Origin: Emergencia timonensis | Lineage (GTDB): Bacteria > Bacillota > Clostridia > Peptostreptococcales > Anaerovoracaceae | Reading direction: 5' to 3' | Assembly: GCF_900086585.1 (NCBI RefSeq) | Contig: NZ_FLKM01000009.1 | Span: 1,736,001 to 1,800,000 of the forward strand | DNA length: 64,000 nucleotides | Shown: positions 61,331-64,000 of the stretch, in pieces | Layout of the letters: every line of letters starts with the position of its first letter | Position numbering within the stretch: the stretch's first letter is position 1 | Translations under genes and position numbers: made by a program | The notes under the pieces: model-generated | What the model was told of the DNA's origin: nothing | Database searches by the model: none | What the model saw: only the letters and a program-made list of their open reading frames with translations

Positions 61331-62013
61331 TTTTGCTGCCCCTTCCACTGATATCCCATGCCGTACATGGTTTTAATATACTGGTGTGTCTCGTCTTCCA
61401 GTTTTTTGCGAAGCCTGTTGATATTGACTGCAACAGCGTGTTCATCGACGAAATTTCCGACATTATCCCACAGCTTTTCTAATATCAAAGTTTTGGTCAC
61501 CACCTTTTGATCGTTGGCAATAAGCAGCCGGAGCAGTTTGAATTCTGTAGGTGTCAACGTCAGAGCACTTCCTTCTTTATATGCTGTCAGGCCGTCAAAG
61601 TCAATTAGCAGATATCCGTCGTCATACAGACTTCTGCTATTTCCAGACTTTTGACCGCCTCTGCGGAAGACAGCTTCAATTCTCTTATGCAAAACGGCCA
61701 TGCTGAAGGGTTTCGTAATATAGTCGTCGGCTCCACAGTCAAAGCCAGTGATTTCATCTGTTTCCAAGTCTCTTGCAGTCAGAAAAATGACAGGCAGATC
61801 ACCTTCCGTTTTGACCGCCTTGCAAAAGTCGAACCCGTCTCCATCTGGCAGATTGCCGTCTAAAAGAAGGAGATCCACCTCTTGTTTTTCAAGCAGCGCC
61901 ATGCCCTCGCCGAGATTTCTGGCCGAATACACCTGGTATCCCTCTGACCTCAGGTCATATGTAAGTCCTAAATTTAAATCCTTATCATCTTCAATTAACA
62001 GTATTCTCTTCAT
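61327..62013 (-). CDS. OmpR-family response regulator
   Basis: A 228-residue regulator. The receiver has RILLIEDDKDLNLG, the phosphorylated Asp in LLLLDGNLPDGDG near residue 51 and Lys in YITKPFSMA. The C-terminal winged helix shows LTPTEFKLLRLLIAN and DEHAVAVNINRLRKKLE. ATG 62013 with GGGAG is chosen; the upstream extension of a longer frame runs into the terminator. It probably controls the ABC transporter downstream. Confidence 0.92.
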   Translation of the reverse strand: MKRILLIEDDKDLNLGLTYDLRSEGYQVYSARNLGEGMALLEKQEVDLLLLDGNLPDGDGFDFCKAVKTEGDLPVIFLTARDLETDEITGFDCGADDYITKPFSMAVLHKRIEAVFRRGGQKSGNSRSLYDDGYLLIDFDGLTAYKEGSALTLTPTEFKLLRLLIANDQKVVTKTLILEKLWDNVGNFVDEHAVAVNINRLRKKLEDETHQYIKTMYGMGYQWKGQQK

Positions 62014-62038
62014 CCTTTTCTCCCAAAGCGTGATATGA

Positions 62039-62065
62039 AAAAAGGCAACAGAAAACTCCGCTGCC
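62039..62065 (-). terminator. Terminator before the two-component genes
   Basis: GGCAACAG pairs with CCGCTGCC (two G-T pairs), 62044-62065, with T residues after it on the minus strand. Ends the coiled-coil gene transcript. Confidence 0.7.
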
Positions 62066-62083
62066 CGCTCTACCTTCAACTAT

Positions 62084-62644
62084 TTATTCGTCCTCATCTT
62101 CTCTTCTGACAAATACGCCGTCCTGTCCATTCTGCGTCATATATGCCATCTCTTTGATTTCGTCTCTGTTGCCCTGCAGGACGCCGTTGATATCCTCAAA
62201 GGATTTCTCCAGGTTTGCATACATTTCGCCAAAATATTTGAGGTTTAAGTCATCCATCTTGGCCTGCATATCAAAAAGCATTTTGTCCACGTAATCATAT
62301 GTACGCATTTTAAGAACTTTGGCGTAATCTTCTGCAGTTTTCTGTATTCCCTCGGCCATTTTCTGTGCCTTAAGGGTGATATCATCAGTCTCAACTAAAT
62401 AGTCCGCCTGTTTTTTGGCCTCGATGATAATCTTTTCATATTCTGATTTCGCTTCGCTTAAGATTCTCTCTTTTTCATCTTTTACCCATTTTGCCTGTTG
62501 TACATCATCAGGAAGACTCAATCTGATTTCCCTTACAATTTCAAGCACTTCATTTGCATCTACCATGATCTTGCCGGTAAGTGGCAAGCCAGGGGCAGTG
62601 TCGACGATATCCTCAATCTCCTCTAATAATTCTAATACAGTCAT
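62084..62644 (-). CDS. Coiled-coil protein, unknown function
   Basis: A 186-residue, highly charged and mainly helical protein (MTVLELLEEIEDIVDT ... AKSEYEKIIIEAKKQADY). It resembles ATP synthase b-like or DivIVA-like coiled coils, but no clear family is recognised. It follows coaD downstream in the rsmD-coaD unit, as seen in several Clostridia. GGAGGAG precedes the ATG, and this Shine-Dalgarno is part of a family B element. Confidence 0.7.
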   Translation of the reverse strand: MTVLELLEEIEDIVDTAPGLPLTGKIMVDANEVLEIVREIRLSLPDDVQQAKWVKDEKERILSEAKSEYEKIIIEAKKQADYLVETDDITLKAQKMAEGIQKTAEDYAKVLKMRTYDYVDKMLFDMQAKMDDLNLKYFGEMYANLEKSFEDINGVLQGNRDEIKEMAYMTQNGQDGVFVRREDEDE

Positions 62645-62650
62645 CTTCTC

Positions 62651-62841
62651 CTCCTAATGGAGCTGCCTTAATTCGTGAAACGAATTGCTGGAAACTCCTT
62701 ATGCTTTAAACGCCTAAATCTGTGATTTAGCTGCGTTTTGTCGTATAATGGTCCTCGCCCCGATTTCTGACAAGAAATCGATTGGGAGTCCTTATGCTTT
62801 AAACGCCTAAATCTGTGATTTAGCTGCGTTTTGTCGTATAA
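62651..62841 (-). repeat. Family B hairpin element with perfect 53-bp duplication
   Basis: Copies at 62696-62748 and 62789-62841 are identical over 53 bases. Each has AAACGC/GCGTTT outside CTAAATC/GATTTAG and ends GTCGTATAA. Each is preceded by its own hairpin (AATTCG/CGAATT at 62670-62686; CGATTTC/GAAATCG at 62761-62780). GGAG (62659-62662) can pair with the Shine-Dalgarno complement CTCC (62651-62654) or with CTCC at 62695-62698. The element begins one base after the coaD stop and fills the gap. Confidence 0.75.
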
Positions 62842-62842
62842 G

Positions 62843-63328
62843 CTAATTTGTATATTTTGCTTTGATCTCTTTGAGGATGATTTCAGGCACTAATCCGTCC
62901 ACACATCCATTGAGTGAGACCACTTCTTTAATCATACTTGAACTGATAAAAGAATATCTTGGACTAGTCATCAAAAATACAGATTCTATGCCTTTATCAA
63001 AGAGGCAGGCGTTCATCTGTGCCATCTGTATTTCATACTCGAAGTCCGATGTTGCCCGAAGGCCTCTGACCACTGCGTCAAAGTGATTCTTATTCACATA
63101 GTCGGCCAAAAGTCCGTCAAAGCATTCAACAGTCACGTTATGTAAGTCAGCAGTGACTTCTTCTATCAGCTTGACCCTCTCTTCTTGCGTAAACAGCGGT
63201 TTTTTGTTTGGATTCACAATAACGCCGACGACTAATTCATCAAACATCTTCGACGATCTGGTAATAATATCCAAATGCCCGTTGGTCATAGGGTCAAAGG
63301 ATCCTGTATATAAAGCCCTTTTTGTCAT
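62843..63328 (-). CDS. coaD: Pantetheine-phosphate adenylyltransferase
   Basis: A 161-residue enzyme joining 4'-phosphopantetheine and ATP to dephospho-CoA. The nucleotidyltransferase motif YTGSFDPMTNGHLDII at the N-terminus and the ISSSMIKEV motif near residue 128 are canonical. Overlaps rsmD by 4 bases. Confidence 0.95.
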   Translation of the reverse strand: MTKRALYTGSFDPMTNGHLDIITRSSKMFDELVVGVIVNPNKKPLFTQEERVKLIEEVTADLHNVTVECFDGLLADYVNKNHFDAVVRGLRATSDFEYEIQMAQMNACLFDKGIESVFLMTSPRYSFISSSMIKEVVSLNGCVDGLVPEIILKEIKAKYTN

Positions 63329-63882
63329 TCCTCATCCTCCGCTGCGCATCTGTAAATGCTGACCAAAATCTTACCGTATTTTCTCTCCTTGACCTTCGTC
63401 AAACGTCCGATCTGGTCGGGCACCTGGTCACGCACACCGTGTTCTGCTATTATTATACCGTCCTCTGTCAATAAATCAAGGGAATCTATCAGTTCCAGAC
63501 ATTTTTCATAGAAGCCCGCCTGGTATGGCGGATCGAGGAAAATGACATCTGCCTGTTCCTTGAGTTTGCTCAGGGCTTTGGTGTAATCGCCAGCAAGAAC
63601 GACGGCCTGATCCTGGGCACCGCATTTCTCAATATTGGTTTTAATCAGATTCAGGCTTTCTCTGGAATTATCGCAAAAATAGCATTTCTTAGCGCCTCGT
63701 GATAACGCTTCCAAACCCAGATTGCCTGTTCCTGCAAAGAGATCCACACATACGGAATCCCAAATATCATTCATCAAAATATTAAAAATCGCTTCTTTTA
63801 CTTTATCTGTCGTAGGCCTTACGTCTACGCCTATAGGAGTTTCTAGCTTTCTTCCCCTGTAATCTCCAGTAATAATCCTCAT
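63325..63882 (-). CDS. rsmD: 16S rRNA (guanine966-N2)-methyltransferase
   Basis: A 185-residue methyltransferase. MRIITGDYRGRKLETP, the cofactor loop CVDLFAGTGNLGLEALSRGA near residue 45, and the catalytic VIFLDPPYQAGFYE near 115 are typical. rsmD-coaD is the conserved pair. Confidence 0.95.
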   Translation of the reverse strand: MRIITGDYRGRKLETPIGVDVRPTTDKVKEAIFNILMNDIWDSVCVDLFAGTGNLGLEALSRGAKKCYFCDNSRESLNLIKTNIEKCGAQDQAVVLAGDYTKALSKLKEQADVIFLDPPYQAGFYEKCLELIDSLDLLTEDGIIIAEHGVRDQVPDQIGRLTKVKERKYGKILVSIYRCAAEDEE

Positions 63883-63885
63883 TAT

Positions 63886-64000
63886 CTATCTCCGTTCATT
63901 TATAATTTCTCCTATGCCAATATCAGCCGTAACGACTTTACCCAAAAACTTGGCTGCCGTCTTGCTGCAATGTACTGGTTTTCTGGCATGAAAAGTGATG
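63886..64000 (-). CDS. C-terminal fragment, probable NAD(P)HX epimerase-type (YjeF_N) protein
   Basis: The last 37 residues of a gene entering from the right, stop TAG at 63886, three bases before rsmD. The chain ITFHARKPVHCSKTAAKFLG followed by KVVTADIGIGEII resembles the end of a YjeF_N (NnrE) domain, where TFxxPK and a strand ending in DIGIP are usual. The fragment is short, so this is tentative. Confidence 0.45.
   Translation of the reverse strand, partial: ITFHARKPVHCSKTAAKFLGKVVTADIGIGEIINERR

Noticed and set aside
1..64000. tRNA, rRNA, IS element or prophage
   Set aside because: No T-arm-like motif, ribosomal RNA block, transposase or phage protein was found on either strand by reading.

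Overview
The window looks like a chromosomal segment of an endospore-forming, anaerobic, clostridium-type member of the Bacillota. The evidence is Spo0A, SpoIVB, a BofC-like protein, a SpoIVFA-like protein and YlbJ; class Clostridia-style FGAM synthase and Fe-S type PurF; acetate kinase; and strong GGAGG ribosome binding sites with sigma-A type promoters throughout. Peptostreptococcales/Anaerovoracaceae relatives are plausible, but the family cannot be fixed from this sequence alone. Nearly everything is on the minus strand; only a GNAT acetyltransferase and dapA are on the plus strand. No rRNA, tRNA, prophage, transposase or CRISPR-cas locus was seen.

Layout on the plus coordinate. 1-4780: an unrecognised partial gene, two tandem YtcJ-type amidohydrolases and a GNAT enzyme. 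4907-16915: a thioesterase, then the purine operon read right to left (purE, purC, purF, purM, purN, a PurO-like IMP cyclohydrolase, a stand-alone AICAR transformylase, purD, purL), so the last two steps to IMP are on separate genes instead of a bifunctional PurH. 17117-21028: the conserved alaS-ireB-(YcxB-like)-ruvX block. 21149-24650: a VanY-like peptidase, phosphoglucomutase, a small membrane protein and a class II aldolase. 24792-27481: iscS-iscU-mnmA, supplying sulfur to Fe-S clusters and tRNA 2-thiouridine. 27576-32152: small proteins, spo0A, spoIVB, a bofC-like gene and comEA. 32223-38427: rplU-rpmA-obgE, a degenerate SpoIVFA-like M23 protein, an HD protein, and a radical SAM/DUF2344 pair. 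38547-41597: a membrane protein, an RHH/SPFH pair and a nitroreductase. 41625-48480: the classical ftsK-rimO-pgsA-cinA-recA order. 48532-53269: uppP, asd, an ATP-grasp/LRR fusion and divergent dapA. 53406-64000: a scrambled counterpart of the B. subtilis ylb region (rsmD, coaD, ylbJ, tmcAL, rpmF) with ackA and a two-component/ABC-transporter module inserted.

The most unusual content is between the genes. Family A is two arrays (28377-28748, four units; 35289-35571, three units) of about 90-bp units. Each unit folds into a variable stem 1, a stem 2 and an apical stem 3. The stem sequences differ between units but change on both sides so that pairing is mostly kept, and most unit borders carry a perfect extended -10 box on the minus strand. 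The second array ends inside the SpoIVFA-like gene and supplies its stop codon. Family B is a set of hairpin elements (10385-10490, 36109-36247, 53627-53720, 62651-62841), all in the same orientation and all in the 5' leader of a minus-strand gene. In two of them a GGAG can pair either with the gene's own Shine-Dalgarno complement or with a distal CTCC, which suggests a translation switch. These two families are the best candidates for something undescribed. Secondary points are a probable leaderless phosphoglucomutase mRNA, a LexA-type operator at recA, an L27 without the usual cleavable N-terminal extension together with loss of the Prp protease gene, and an L21 with an extra C-terminal domain.
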